Below are positions 8,880-16,187 of a stretch of 64,000 nt of DNA, piece by piece. Positions within the stretch are counted from its first letter, which is position 1; the number at the start of each line of letters is the position of its first letter. The stretch lies in the NCBI RefSeq assembly GCF_000280925.3, contig NZ_CP012109.1:5786501-5850500 (forward strand), written 5' to 3'. The stretch is from Myxococcus hansupus (GTDB taxonomy: Bacteria; Myxococcota; Myxococcia; Myxococcales; Myxococcaceae). Both the position numbers and the translations under genes were made by a program. Below the pieces are notes generated by a model that saw only the letters and a list, made by a program, of their open reading frames with translations, was not told where the DNA came from and did no database searches.

Positions 8880-9060
8880 AGGAGCTCCGAAACCTGCATG
8901 CCCGGCACGACCCCGCTCGAAACGCGGAGGCACTTCATTCCGCCACAGTGACGATGCTTCGCCACTCGCCGCCGCATGAGCGCTCCGGGGTGTACGTGCC
9001 CGAAACGCGGGGGCGCTTCACGCCGCTTCATAGGAGCTCCGAAACCTGCATGCCCGGCAC
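8869..9060. repeat. 40-bp perfect direct repeat duplicating the ycaO/tfuA junction
   Basis: The 40 bases at 8869-8908 recur exactly at 9021-9060, 152 bp away. Each copy contains the last 11 codons of ycaO, its stop codon, and the tfuA start (ATGAAGCGGCG on the minus strand). Between them a second, imperfect pair of about 26 bp occurs at 8918-8943 and 9001-9026, both reading cgaaacgcgg and then a cacttca/cgcttca variant. The order is therefore A-B-B'-A. In the simplest ancestral state ycaO and tfuA overlapped by ATGA, and a 152-bp duplication or insertion separated them. Confidence 0.9.
8876..9031 (-). CDS. 51-residue mini-ORF coupled between YcaO and TfuA
   Basis: This frame starts at an ATG that overlaps the ycaO stop (ATGA) and ends at a TGA that overlaps the tfuA ATG (ATGA). 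It encodes 51 residues. It begins MKRREAPPRF, like the TfuA start MKRR, and ends VVPGMQVSELL, identical to the YcaO C-terminus, because both ends lie in the 40-bp duplicated repeat. The centre is basic and contains two cysteines (RHCGGMKC). Translational coupling makes expression plausible. It could be a by-product of the duplication, or a recruited short peptide such as a modification substrate. No family is recognised. Confidence 0.4.
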   Translation of the reverse strand: MKRREAPPRFGHVHPGALMRRRVAKHRHCGGMKCLRVSSGVVPGMQVSELL

Positions 9061-10203
9061 CACCACGCGCCGCACGTGGAGACCTTCCACCGGTGACGGC
9101 ATCTCCACCGAGGCCACCCGCTTGAACCCCGCGCCCTCCAGCCGCGAGAGCACCTGACGGACGCGCCGTGGCGCGGGCCCTCGTGCCTGCGCGCCCAGGT
9201 CAGGCATGGCCTCCACGCTCCGGCGGGGACGGACCTCGGCACACGCCTCCGCGAAGCCTCGCGCCGCCTCCCGGTCCGTGGCGGCCACGTCCTCGCGGGC
9301 ACCGTGGATGTCCGTCAGTCGCGACTGCGCCGCTTCCAACAACGCCTTCAGCAGCGCGGACTCCGGCGTCATCGCGCACGCGTAACCCGCGGTGAGCGGC
9401 ACCGGGCCCTCTTCCAAATCCACCAGCACCGCGGCGCCCACGGGAAGCCCCACCGCCCCCGGCGTGCGCGCGGCGGGCGTGGCATCGAACAGGTACACAC
9501 CGAAGCCCCGCTCCCGCAGCCGCTGGGCCAGCGCATCCACGGCGGGCGCCCGCTCGCGCAAGCCGGAAGCCCGCAGCAGGCGGCGCTGAACACCCTCCTC
9601 CGTCCACCCCTCCGGAAGCGCGCGCGCGAGCTGGTCGCGCTCCGTCGCCTCCAACAGCGCATGCAGCAGCGCCTGGCCCGCGTCCGGGTGCGCGCCGGAG
9701 CCGTTGCTGGTCCACGCCACCGCCACCGGTCCGAGCGAGGGACTCCCCGACGGAGGCACGTGCAGTCCCTGCGCGGGCACCCACACCGGCTTGCCCGAAT
9801 TCAGCTCCGTGGCCTCGCGCCACGCGCAGCGGACGTACTCGCTCCACAAGCGTGGCGCCACCAGCGCCCCCGCGGAGCCCAGGTCCTCCGCGCTCCACAG
9901 CGTGCCCACGCGGCCGTCGAGCTCCACCATGGAGCCCCAGACACACGCGCCGGGCTCCACCGACTCCGCGGCCCACAGCTCCGCCGTCTCCAGCAGCGCG
10001 CCCCAGGCCGCGTCCTCGTACGAGAGGCCCTTGCCGTTGCACACCTGCAGAACATGCCCGCCGGGGCGTACGGCGCACGCCACCTCCACGCCGGTCCGGT
10101 CCAGCCCCGTGACACGCGCCACCCGCGTCACGCCCAGGGCCTGGGCCAGTCGTTGTTGAAACCGCTGAGATGACTGCTCGTCCCTGTCCCTGGAAGGCCG
10201 CAC
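9028..10203 (-). CDS. YcaO-domain cyclodehydratase/thioamidation enzyme
   Basis: The product is 391 residues from a GTG at 10203, which has AAGG about 10 nt upstream. The frame remains open further, but that extension would overlap the divergent peroxiredoxin start. YcaO hallmarks are the ATP/Mg-binding helices (GKGLSYEDAAWGALLETAEL with a following AAE, and SNGSGAHPDAGQALLHALLE followed by ATERDQ) and the late segment LLKALLEAAQSRLTDIHG. The C-terminus (VVVPGMQVSELL) lacks the PxPxP ending of azoline-forming enzymes and is typical of stand-alone or TfuA-linked YcaO. It should activate a peptide amide with ATP, most likely for thioamide formation. The substrate is not evident. Confidence 0.88.
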   Translation of the reverse strand: MRPSRDRDEQSSQRFQQRLAQALGVTRVARVTGLDRTGVEVACAVRPGGHVLQVCNGKGLSYEDAAWGALLETAELWAAESVEPGACVWGSMVELDGRVGTLWSAEDLGSAGALVAPRLWSEYVRCAWREATELNSGKPVWVPAQGLHVPPSGSPSLGPVAVAWTSNGSGAHPDAGQALLHALLEATERDQLARALPEGWTEEGVQRRLLRASGLRERAPAVDALAQRLRERGFGVYLFDATPAARTPGAVGLPVGAAVLVDLEEGPVPLTAGYACAMTPESALLKALLEAAQSRLTDIHGAREDVAATDREAARGFAEACAEVRPRRSVEAMPDLGAQARGPAPRRVRQVLSRLEGAGFKRVASVEMPSPVEGLHVRRVVVPGMQVSELL

Positions 10204-10270
10204 GGGCGCGGACCTTAGCCTGAACGCTTGTCCAACGGGCCCACCGCAAACGTGGTAGGGACGCAGCGGC

Positions 10271-10741
10271 ATGCCTTCCGTCGGAGACATCGCACCGGAC
10301 TTCACCGCCACCGACTGCCATGGGGCGCCCGTTCAGCTCTCGTCCCTGCGCGGCCGGCGCGTGGTGCTCTTCTTCTACCCCAAGGCCTTCACGCTGGGCT
10401 GCACCATCGAGAACCGCGCGTTCCGGGACAACCACGAGGTGCTCAAGGGCCTGGGCGCGGAGCTCGTGGGCGTCTCCGTGGACACGCAGCGCACCCAGTG
10501 CGAGTTCGCGGAGGCGGAGGACATCCACTTCGCGCTGCTCGGCGACGCGGACCGGGCCATCAGCCGCGCCTATGACGTGCTCTGGCCCGTGCTCAACGTC
10601 GACCGCCGCGTCACCTTCATCATCGGTCCGGACGGCCGCATCGAGGACATCATCCGGCACGAGGTCCGCGTGTACCGCCACCTGGACGACGTGCTCCGCT
10701 ACCTGCGCGCGAATCCGCTGCCGGACGTCGCGTCGCCCTGA
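10271..10741 (+). CDS. Peroxiredoxin (AhpC/TSA superfamily, PrxQ/BCP-like)
   Basis: The 156-residue protein has a thioredoxin fold with the peroxidatic-cysteine motif PKAFTLGC, where the usual P-x-x-x-T-x-x-C is met. A second cysteine about 30 residues later (RTQCEFAE) could resolve the disulfide. The segment ELVGVSVDTQRTQCEFAE is typical of the BCP/PrxQ and AhpE groups. It should reduce hydrogen or organic peroxides in the cytoplasm using thioredoxin. It is divergent from the YcaO gene, with 67 bp between the start codons, so the two may share a regulatory region. Its stop lies 12 bp from the convergent gene at 10754. Confidence 0.9.
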   Translation: MPSVGDIAPDFTATDCHGAPVQLSSLRGRRVVLFFYPKAFTLGCTIENRAFRDNHEVLKGLGAELVGVSVDTQRTQCEFAEAEDIHFALLGDADRAISRAYDVLWPVLNVDRRVTFIIGPDGRIEDIIRHEVRVYRHLDDVLRYLRANPLPDVASP

Positions 10742-10753
10742 GCCGCGCCGCGC

Positions 10754-11350
10754 TCACTCCCACGCGCAGTGGTACTCGCAGTGCGGCGCGCCCCGCGCCC
10801 TGCACATGGGGTGGCTGATGCGCACCGACTGGCCCCCGCACAGCTCGATGGCCCGCTCATGCCAGCCGATGATGGTCAGGCAGTCCGGCACCGTGACGTT
10901 CTCCGCGCCAAAGGTGCGCAGCACGCCGGAGCGCGGGCCCGTCGGCTCGTAGGTGCGCGAGCCCACCGCGTAATAGAAGCGGTAGATTTGTGGCGCCTGG
11001 CTCAGCAGGAAGTGCGGCTCGCCCGCCTTGACGAAGACGTGCTGCGCGCCGTGCAACGCCTCGTCGGCGGAGGCGCGGCCCATTTCGAGGAACGCCCGGT
11101 CCTCGTCCTCCGGCGACACCACCCCGGCGATGGCCGCGTCGAGCCGCAAATTCAACTCCAGGGGATACCAGCCGACCGGCAGCAACATCTTGCGCAGCAG
11201 CGCCTGGTCCTCCGCGGGCAAGCGCCGGAGCACCTCGTCCACCCGTCCCTGCCCACCGTGGTGGCGCAGCATGTTGAGCCGCGAGATGAGCACGCCGCCC
11301 TTGATGCGTGAGCTAGATCCTTGGGTCAACATTCCCCCGTCCCAGGCCAT
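10754..11350 (-). CDS. Conserved hypothetical, possible V4R/heme-NO-binding-like fold
   Basis: The product is about 198 residues from an ATG at 11350; an ATG at 11332 next to GGGGGA is an alternative. I do not recognise a defined family with certainty. The order of features is G-rich start (RIKGGVLISRL), helical centre (VGWYPLELNLRLDAAI), glycine turn, and a C-terminal CRARGAPHCEYHCAW. This resembles myxobacterial V4R/DUF2378-type sensory proteins, whose last strand has C-x-x-x-G-x-x-x-C-x-Y. The three C-terminal cysteines plus histidines could bind metal or heme. It is divergent from the sigma-factor operon. Confidence 0.6.
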   Translation of the reverse strand: MAWDGGMLTQGSSSRIKGGVLISRLNMLRHHGGQGRVDEVLRRLPAEDQALLRKMLLPVGWYPLELNLRLDAAIAGVVSPEDEDRAFLEMGRASADEALHGAQHVFVKAGEPHFLLSQAPQIYRFYYAVGSRTYEPTGPRSGVLRTFGAENVTVPDCLTIIGWHERAIELCGGQSVRISHPMCRARGAPHCEYHCAWE

Positions 11351-11504
11351 CACTGTCACGCCATTGTCCCAGCGCCGACTGTCCGCCAGCAACCCAGGGA
11401 GGCAGGTTTGTCGCCCCTACTCCCAGCAATTCTTGAACAACTGGAAATTATCCGACGAAATCGGGTCGAAATTAACCTTTGTCCCCGACCGGGGTTGGAG
11501 CCAC

Positions 11505-12146
11505 GTGAGCATCAGGGAAACAGGCGGCCGGGTGGTGTCCCTGCCCGCGCGCATGGCCCGGGCGGGCCTGGAGCGAGCCTCGGACGAGGCCCTCTGCCGC
11601 GCGTTCCTGGAGGGTGAGCCGGCGGCCTTCGAGGTGCTGGTGATGCGGCACCGCTCGCTCGTCTTCTCCCTGGTGCGCCGCTACGTGTCGCGGCCGGAGG
11701 ACGCCGCCGACCTGGTGCAGAGCGCCTTCCTGCGCGCTCTGGAGGCCTCGCGCCGCGTGTTCGCGCGCTTCACGCCGTCGGGGCCCGCGCCGTTCCGGGC
11801 GTGGCTGGTGCGCATCGCGCTCAACCTGGCGAAGAACCACGCGAGGCAGGGGCAGCGCTGGCGCCCGGTGCTGGTGGCCTCCGAGCCGGACGACCTGGCG
11901 CAGGACCCGTCCGAGTCCGCGCAGGACCGGCTGGAGCGCGCCGAGCGCGAGCGGCAGGTGCGCGCCGAGGTGCTCACCCTGCCCCGCCGCCAGCGCGAGG
12001 TGCTGACGTTGCGGGTGGACGGCGGGCTGGCGTTCAAGGATATCGCCGAGACGCTCGGCATCACGGAGAACAACGCGAAGGTGCAGTTCCACCATGCGAT
12101 GAAGCGCCTCAAGGCGCGGGTGGGCGCGCCCGAGGAGAAGCACTGA
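11505..12146 (+). CDS. ECF-type RNA polymerase sigma factor
   Basis: The 213-residue protein starts at a GTG at 11505 with GGAG 4 nt upstream. Region 2 is clear (FEVLVMRHRSLVFSLVRRYV, then EDAADLVQSAFLRAL), followed by the linker and region 4 (LPRRQREVLTLRVDGGLAFK, DIAETLGITENNAKVQFHHAMKRL as a helix-turn-helix). It would direct RNA polymerase to an extracytoplasmic-stress regulon. The next gene is its anti-sigma factor, overlapping by one base (TGATG), and the third is a Spy-like periplasmic protein, so it should be held inactive at the membrane until a signal releases it. The AT-rich stretch just upstream (11425-11480) probably holds its promoter. Confidence 0.92.
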   Translation: MSIRETGGRVVSLPARMARAGLERASDEALCRAFLEGEPAAFEVLVMRHRSLVFSLVRRYVSRPEDAADLVQSAFLRALEASRRVFARFTPSGPAPFRAWLVRIALNLAKNHARQGQRWRPVLVASEPDDLAQDPSESAQDRLERAERERQVRAEVLTLPRRQREVLTLRVDGGLAFKDIAETLGITENNAKVQFHHAMKRLKARVGAPEEKH

Positions 12147-12652
12147 TGGCTGCGTGCCCTGACCAGGAGGAGCGGCTGGACCTGCACGCCGCGGGGGCGC
12201 TCGAGGACGCCGAGGCGGTGGCGCTCATGGCGCACCTCGAAAGCTGCGAGGGCTGCCGGCGGGCCTTCGACGCGTCCGTGGAGCTGCTCGCGCTGGTGGC
12301 GCTGCCTCCCATCACCGCGCAGGAGAAGTCGGAGCTGGAGGAGCTGCCCCGGCGCACGCTGTCCGAGTGGCGGCGGAGCGCCCGGAAGCAGGGCCTGGGG
12401 CTGCGGACCCTGGGCGGGCTGGTGGCCGCCGCCGCGGCGGTGACGCTGGTGCTGCTGGTGCCCGGCACGTGGCGGTTCCCGGGCGAGGCCCGCACCGCGC
12501 AGCCCACGGCGGGGGCACAGCCCGTCGAGGAGCTGGACGCGGAGACGATGGCGGCCATCGAGGCCTGGGCCGGGCTGGAGCCGTTGGACGCGATGGAGGA
12601 CTCCGACCGCTGGGACGAGGACTTCGACTTCGAGCTGGGAGAGACGCTGTGA
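12146..12652 (+). CDS. Membrane anti-sigma factor with zinc-finger (ZAS) motif
   Basis: The 168-residue protein has an N-terminal anti-sigma zinc-finger pattern (HLESCEGC, H-x3-C-x2-C, about residues 32-39), one membrane helix (about 93-110, GGLVAAAAAVTLVLLV) and an acidic C-terminal periplasmic tail (DRWDEDFDFELGE). It should bind the upstream sigma factor in the cytoplasm and release it on a periplasmic signal. The ATG overlaps the sigma stop codon by one base, and its own stop overlaps the next start (GTGA), so translation of the three genes is coupled. Confidence 0.85.
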   Translation: MAACPDQEERLDLHAAGALEDAEAVALMAHLESCEGCRRAFDASVELLALVALPPITAQEKSELEELPRRTLSEWRRSARKQGLGLRTLGGLVAAAAAVTLVLLVPGTWRFPGEARTAQPTAGAQPVEELDAETMAAIEAWAGLEPLDAMEDSDRWDEDFDFELGETL

Positions 12653-13122
12653 CGACGCGGATGGCGGTGATGCTGTTGGCCCTGGTCCCCCTGGTGGCGG
12701 CGGCCTCGCCTTCCGGGCGGGAGGCCCGCGCCGAGGAGCGGATGGAGCACGCGGAGAAGCGGCACCGGCTGCGGCAGGTGCTGGAGCTGTCGGACGTGCT
12801 CGGCCTGAACAACGCGCAGGCGCTGAAGCTGGAAGAGACGCTGCGCAAGTTCGACGAGCGGCGCCGCCCGCTGCGCAAGCAGGTCCGCGAGTCGGCCCGC
12901 ATCCTCCACCGGGCCTCGCGCGGTGACAGTGAGGCCCTGTCCCAGGTGGACGCGGCGGCGCTGGGCGCCTTCGAGGCGAGGGAGCGCATCGCGGCGCTCG
13001 ACAAGGAGCTGTACCAGACGCTGGCGAAGGACCTGCCGCAAGAGAAGCGGGCGACGCTCGCGCTCACGCTGGCGCGCAGCGAGGGCCGGAAGAAGGGCAA
13101 GTGGGAGCCCGAGAAGGACTAA
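12649..13122 (+). CDS. Spy/CpxP-like periplasmic protein
   Basis: The 157-residue product starts at the GTG overlapping the anti-sigma stop. It has a short signal peptide (VMLLALVPLVAAASP) followed by a nearly all-helical, highly charged body: LSDVLGLNNAQALKLEETLR, then KFDERRRPLRKQV. This is the LTxxQ-like repeat architecture of Spy, CpxP and zinc-resistance proteins. It probably acts as a periplasmic chaperone or signal sensor for the sigma/anti-sigma pair. It is the last gene of the operon and its stop overlaps the convergent SMI1/KNR4 gene by 4 bp. Confidence 0.7.
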   Translation: MTTRMAVMLLALVPLVAAASPSGREARAEERMEHAEKRHRLRQVLELSDVLGLNNAQALKLEETLRKFDERRRPLRKQVRESARILHRASRGDSEALSQVDAAALGAFEARERIAALDKELYQTLAKDLPQEKRATLALTLARSEGRKKGKWEPEKD

Positions 13123-13601
13123 GAGTTGCTTTGGGGCTCTTGCTCCGTTGACAGCCAGAACCACTGTTCTTTCGAATCAAGCGCGCCCTGCAAGAAGTCC
13201 CGGAAGGATGCGGCGATTTTGGGGCAGTAGTCCGGCTCAGGGAACGCCTCGTTGTAGCCGTCACGCAACGGGTATCGGCCCTCGTGCTGTTCGCTCACGT
13301 CAAGCAGGATGAAGTTGCTATCCCGCACACGGCAGAGCGCGTACCAAGCCGCCGGCCCCGCATCGTCGCTGTCGTCGTTGCGCATGACGACTCGGGCGCG
13401 CCGAAGTTCCGCCAACGGAACAAAGGCGAATGCAGGGTCAACCCGGTCGAAGAGGCGCGCGCCGTTGCAATACAAGTAGAAGGCGCGCAGGTCCGGGTCC
13501 AGTCGCCAACCTTCGCGGTGTTCGAACTCTTCGATTTGCTCGGATGTCGCAGGGGGATTCGGGTGGTGGAGTCGCAACACCTCATCGAGGAGGGCCTTCA
13601 T
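13119..13601 (-). CDS. SMI1/KNR4-family protein, probable immunity protein of the adjacent toxin
   Basis: The product is 160 residues from an ATG at 13601, or 166 from an ATG at 13619 that overlaps the upstream gene. SMI1/KNR4 features are TSEQIEEFEHREGWRLDPDL, RAFYLYCNGARLF, a central FVPLAELRRARVVM, and the end YCPKIAASFRDFLQGAL. The family is a very common immunity fold in bacterial toxin systems. The gene sits directly after the SitA-like lipoprotein on the same strand, with overlapping or 7-bp spacing, the usual toxin-immunity arrangement. It would bind and neutralise the HNH domain of that protein in the cytoplasm. The pairing is inferred from position. Confidence 0.8.
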   Translation of the reverse strand: MKALLDEVLRLHHPNPPATSEQIEEFEHREGWRLDPDLRAFYLYCNGARLFDRVDPAFAFVPLAELRRARVVMRNDDSDDAGPAAWYALCRVRDSNFILLDVSEQHEGRYPLRDGYNEAFPEPDYCPKIAASFRDFLQGALDSKEQWFWLSTEQEPQSNS

Positions 13602-13608
13602 GGACCGG

Positions 13609-14265
13609 TCATTCTCCATAGGGATAGTCCACACCGGTCGAGGTCCACGGTGGGTTGTTCGCGTAGCATTGCTTGTAAGCGCCCGGGAGCTGCTGATGCA
13701 GGTCCTGCGGGAACGGAATGATGTTATCCCAGTCGGTGGGGTTCCCACCGTGCCAGAGGTCTCGGACGTGATGCCCTTCATAGGGCGTCCCCGTGGCATC
13801 GGTGGGCCATGCGCCAAATCGGTTTGCCCACTGGCTCCGAAATTCGGACCGCATGCTGTTCCATTGTCCTCGCGCGGCGTTGGTCTGCGCGGGGGCAAGC
13901 GTCGCGTAGTTGCAGCAACAATGCGTCATGCCGTAGCGGCTACCCGCACGCATGACAGCTCCCTGGAAGTCCATCTTCACGTCCGCCAGCCACATACAAC
14001 CTTGGAGCGCATGGCCGCTTCCTGAGCACTTCGAGCGACAGTACTCCACGAGTTGGCTGCTGCACTGCCAAGGCCCGTAGAAAATGACTGTTCGGAACTG
14101 CCCTCCGCTCGGGAGTGTCACCACCGGGCCAACCCATTTCCGGACGGAAGCGTCAGGTCTTGTCATTGGGCCTTCAGCGCATGCCGTGAGGACAAGCGCA
14201 AACAACAGGGGGAAGCCTGGACGCCTAGAAGGAGCTGCATTCACGGCATTCATGCTCCGCAACAT
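13609..14265 (-). CDS. SitA-like polymorphic lipoprotein toxin with C-terminal HNH-type nuclease
   Basis: The 218-residue protein has a lipoprotein signal (LLFALVLTAC, Cys29) and a cysteine-rich middle (CSSQLVEYCRSKCSGSG, HCCCNY). The C-terminal domain has an HNH/endonuclease-VII-like pattern: H165-H166 (PYEGHHVRDL), N181 (WDNIIPFP) and H190 (QDLHQQL). This matches the architecture of myxobacterial SitA toxins, lipoproteins passed between cells by outer-membrane exchange that kill non-kin lacking the cognate SitI. The downstream SMI1/KNR4 gene fits the immunity role. The start could be the ATG at 14265 or 14253; neither has a strong ribosome site. The region is less GC-rich than its neighbours, consistent with horizontal exchange. 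Confidence 0.75.
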   Translation of the reverse strand: MLRSMNAVNAAPSRRPGFPLLFALVLTACAEGPMTRPDASVRKWVGPVVTLPSGGQFRTVIFYGPWQCSSQLVEYCRSKCSGSGHALQGCMWLADVKMDFQGAVMRAGSRYGMTHCCCNYATLAPAQTNAARGQWNSMRSEFRSQWANRFGAWPTDATGTPYEGHHVRDLWHGGNPTDWDNIIPFPQDLHQQLPGAYKQCYANNPPWTSTGVDYPYGE

Positions 14266-14439
14266 AGTGCGTGGTTCCGATAGACCCTCAGGGCAACTGA
14301 CGTGCGCTGCTGGACGACCTCGTTCACCTAGCACCGTGGCCGGGGAGGACCGGGCGTCCAGCGCCGAGGGGCGCCTCGCGGCGTGAGTACCGTCAGGGAG
14401 GCAACGGCGCGCGCCGCGCCGCCACCGAAGGAGGCTCCC

Positions 14440-15021
14440 TTGCGGCTGCTGACCCGAATCGCCCCACCCTTGCTGGCACTGGCCTTCGCCGCGTGCTCCG
14501 GCATCGACGTCAACACCAACTATGACCCTTCCGCCACGCAGAAGCTGGAGGGGTACCGCACCTATGCCTGGCTCCCGCAGCCCACGGGCAAGGATGACCG
14601 CGTGTACAACCCCATCGTCGGCGCGCGCGTCGAGCAGACGGTGGACCGCTACCTGCTGGCGCGCGGCTACAAGAAGGTGGAGACCGGCGCCAACCCGGAC
14701 TTCCTCATCGGGTGGCATGGCGCCATCCACAACGCGCTGAAGGCCGAGACGGTCGACGACTACTACGGCTACCCCTGGGGCGGCCCCTTCACGGACCCCT
14801 TCTACGCGGGCGGCGCCGTCACCATGCCGGAGACATACCTGCGCGAGTACGAGGAAGGCTCCCTCATCCTCGACGTCGTCGACCCGGAGTCGAAGCAGCT
14901 CGTCTGGCGTGGCACGGCCCAGGCGGAGCTGAGCGAGAACGCCAACGCCCAGAAGCAGCAGAAGAAGCTGGATGAATCCGTGGAGCAATTGCTGAAGCAC
15001 TTCCCGCCCAAGACCAAGTGA
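14440..15021 (+). CDS. DUF4136 family lipoprotein
   Basis: The 193-residue product starts at a TTG with GGAGG 5 nt upstream, which I prefer to the unsupported GTG at 14383. A signal peptide ends in LALAFAACSG, a lipobox-like cysteine. The body follows the DUF4136 pattern: YDPSATQKLEGYRTYAWLPQ, PIVGARVEQTVDRYLLARGY, KKVETGANPDFLIGWHG, EGSLILDVVDPESKQLVWRG and a C-terminal SVEQLLKHFPPK. This is an outer-membrane or periplasmic lipoprotein family of unknown function. A strong hairpin follows at 15044. Confidence 0.85.
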   Translation: MRLLTRIAPPLLALAFAACSGIDVNTNYDPSATQKLEGYRTYAWLPQPTGKDDRVYNPIVGARVEQTVDRYLLARGYKKVETGANPDFLIGWHGAIHNALKAETVDDYYGYPWGGPFTDPFYAGGAVTMPETYLREYEEGSLILDVVDPESKQLVWRGTAQAELSENANAQKQQKKLDESVEQLLKHFPPKTK

Positions 15022-15043
15022 GGCCCTGGGCGAAGGCCCGGCA

Positions 15044-15074
15044 CCGGCCTCGCGGGGGGTACCCGCGGGGCCGG
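15044..15074. terminator. Bidirectional hairpin between convergent genes
   Basis: A 13-bp stem (CCGGCCTCGCGGG with its complement, one G-T pair) encloses a 5-nt loop (GGGTA), placed between the DUF4136 and DUF5996 stop codons. There is no T-run, so it could slow or end transcription in both directions or protect mRNA ends. Confidence 0.5.
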
Positions 15075-15080
15075 CGGCCG

Positions 15081-16055
15081 TCAGGGCGCGGGCTGCTCGG
15101 CCAAGGTGCCCGCGTCCACCCCGCGGCGTGCGCGCTGGGCTTCGGGGACGATGAGCGGCCGCTCCAAACGGTCCCGCTCCCAGCCGCCCAGGTCCGCGCA
15201 GGCCGCGTAGGTGCTCTGGAGGAAATCGAGCAGGACCGCCTTGGGGTCATCCGCCCGCCTCACGTCATCGTAGGACAGCAGGTACTCCTTGATGGCCCCG
15301 TCGTACCGGGCCGCGGCCGGACGCACCTTCGCGGTGGCGAAGCCCTCCGGCTCCGGCGCCGCGTAACTGTAGAAGGCCGCGCCACCCGTCGCGAGGAGTC
15401 CGGGCCAGAAGCCCGCGCTGCTGACCTCCTCGCAGTACGCCTCCTGGGTGATGGGGTCCGCGCCGGGGCGATCTGGCGCGGGGCGTCCGGAGAAGCGCGT
15501 CACCGCCAGGTCGAAGCTCCCCCAGAAGAAGTGCACCGGACTGCACTTGCCGGTGAAGCGCGCGCGGAACTCCTCGAAGACGAGCGTGGCCTGCATCGTG
15601 GCCCGCCACCAGCGCTCCACCGCCTCGCCGTCATAGCTGCGGTGTTGCAGGTCCTGGCTGAACGGAATCGCGTCCTCGGGAATCTCGACGGGATGCTCCC
15701 AGATGCGCGTTTCGACGCCCATGGAGCGCAGCGTCGCCATGACATCCCGGTAGAACTCCGCCACCGGCCGGGGCTCCAGCGCCATCACCCGCGTGGGCCC
15801 GCGACTGGCGCGGAAGAGGAGCTCGTGCGAGCGGAAGTCGAAGTCGACTTCGAACGCGCCCTGCCCATACGGAATGAGGCCCGTCGTCATTCCGCGCGCC
15901 GTCACGCGGAACGCCACGTTCCACCAGTGATTCTGGGGTGGCGTCAGCGCGAGCTTCACCTTGCCGATGACCTGCGTGTACCGGTGCAGCGTGGCGTAGG
16001 TGTCCTTCCACGCGTCCAGGGGCAGCGGTGGCCACGCCGCGTCCAGCGTCTCCAT
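15081..16055 (-). CDS. DUF5996 family protein
   Basis: The 324-residue protein starts with METLDAAWPPLPLDAWKDTY, then TYATLHRYTQVIGKVKLALT, NHWWNVAFRVTARGMTTG, and a later VHFFWGSFDLAVTRFSGR. These segments are characteristic of DUF5996, a conserved cytosolic family of unknown function with several conserved Trp and His residues that may line a binding site. GGGAG stands 5 nt before the ATG. No functional partner is obvious nearby, and it appears to be a single-gene transcript ending at the hairpin at 15044. Confidence 0.85.
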   Translation of the reverse strand: METLDAAWPPLPLDAWKDTYATLHRYTQVIGKVKLALTPPQNHWWNVAFRVTARGMTTGLIPYGQGAFEVDFDFRSHELLFRASRGPTRVMALEPRPVAEFYRDVMATLRSMGVETRIWEHPVEIPEDAIPFSQDLQHRSYDGEAVERWWRATMQATLVFEEFRARFTGKCSPVHFFWGSFDLAVTRFSGRPAPDRPGADPITQEAYCEEVSSAGFWPGLLATGGAAFYSYAAPEPEGFATAKVRPAAARYDGAIKEYLLSYDDVRRADDPKAVLLDFLQSTYAACADLGGWERDRLERPLIVPEAQRARRGVDAGTLAEQPAP

Positions 16056-16187
16056 GGGGTCTCCCTTCGAGCCGTGTCCGGCATTCAGGGTGAGCCCCCA
16101 CCGCCGCCACGGCCAGGGTGGCGGCCTGGGTTGCCTGCCGCCAGGGCGGGGGCCAGAGGGCCAGCCCCCACGCGCCCCTTCCTGGGA

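Noticed and set aside
11400-11415. AGGCAGGTTTGTCGCC as a sigma-54 promoter for the sigma-factor operon
   Set aside because: GG-N10-GC spacing is right but four other consensus bases differ; too weak to claim.
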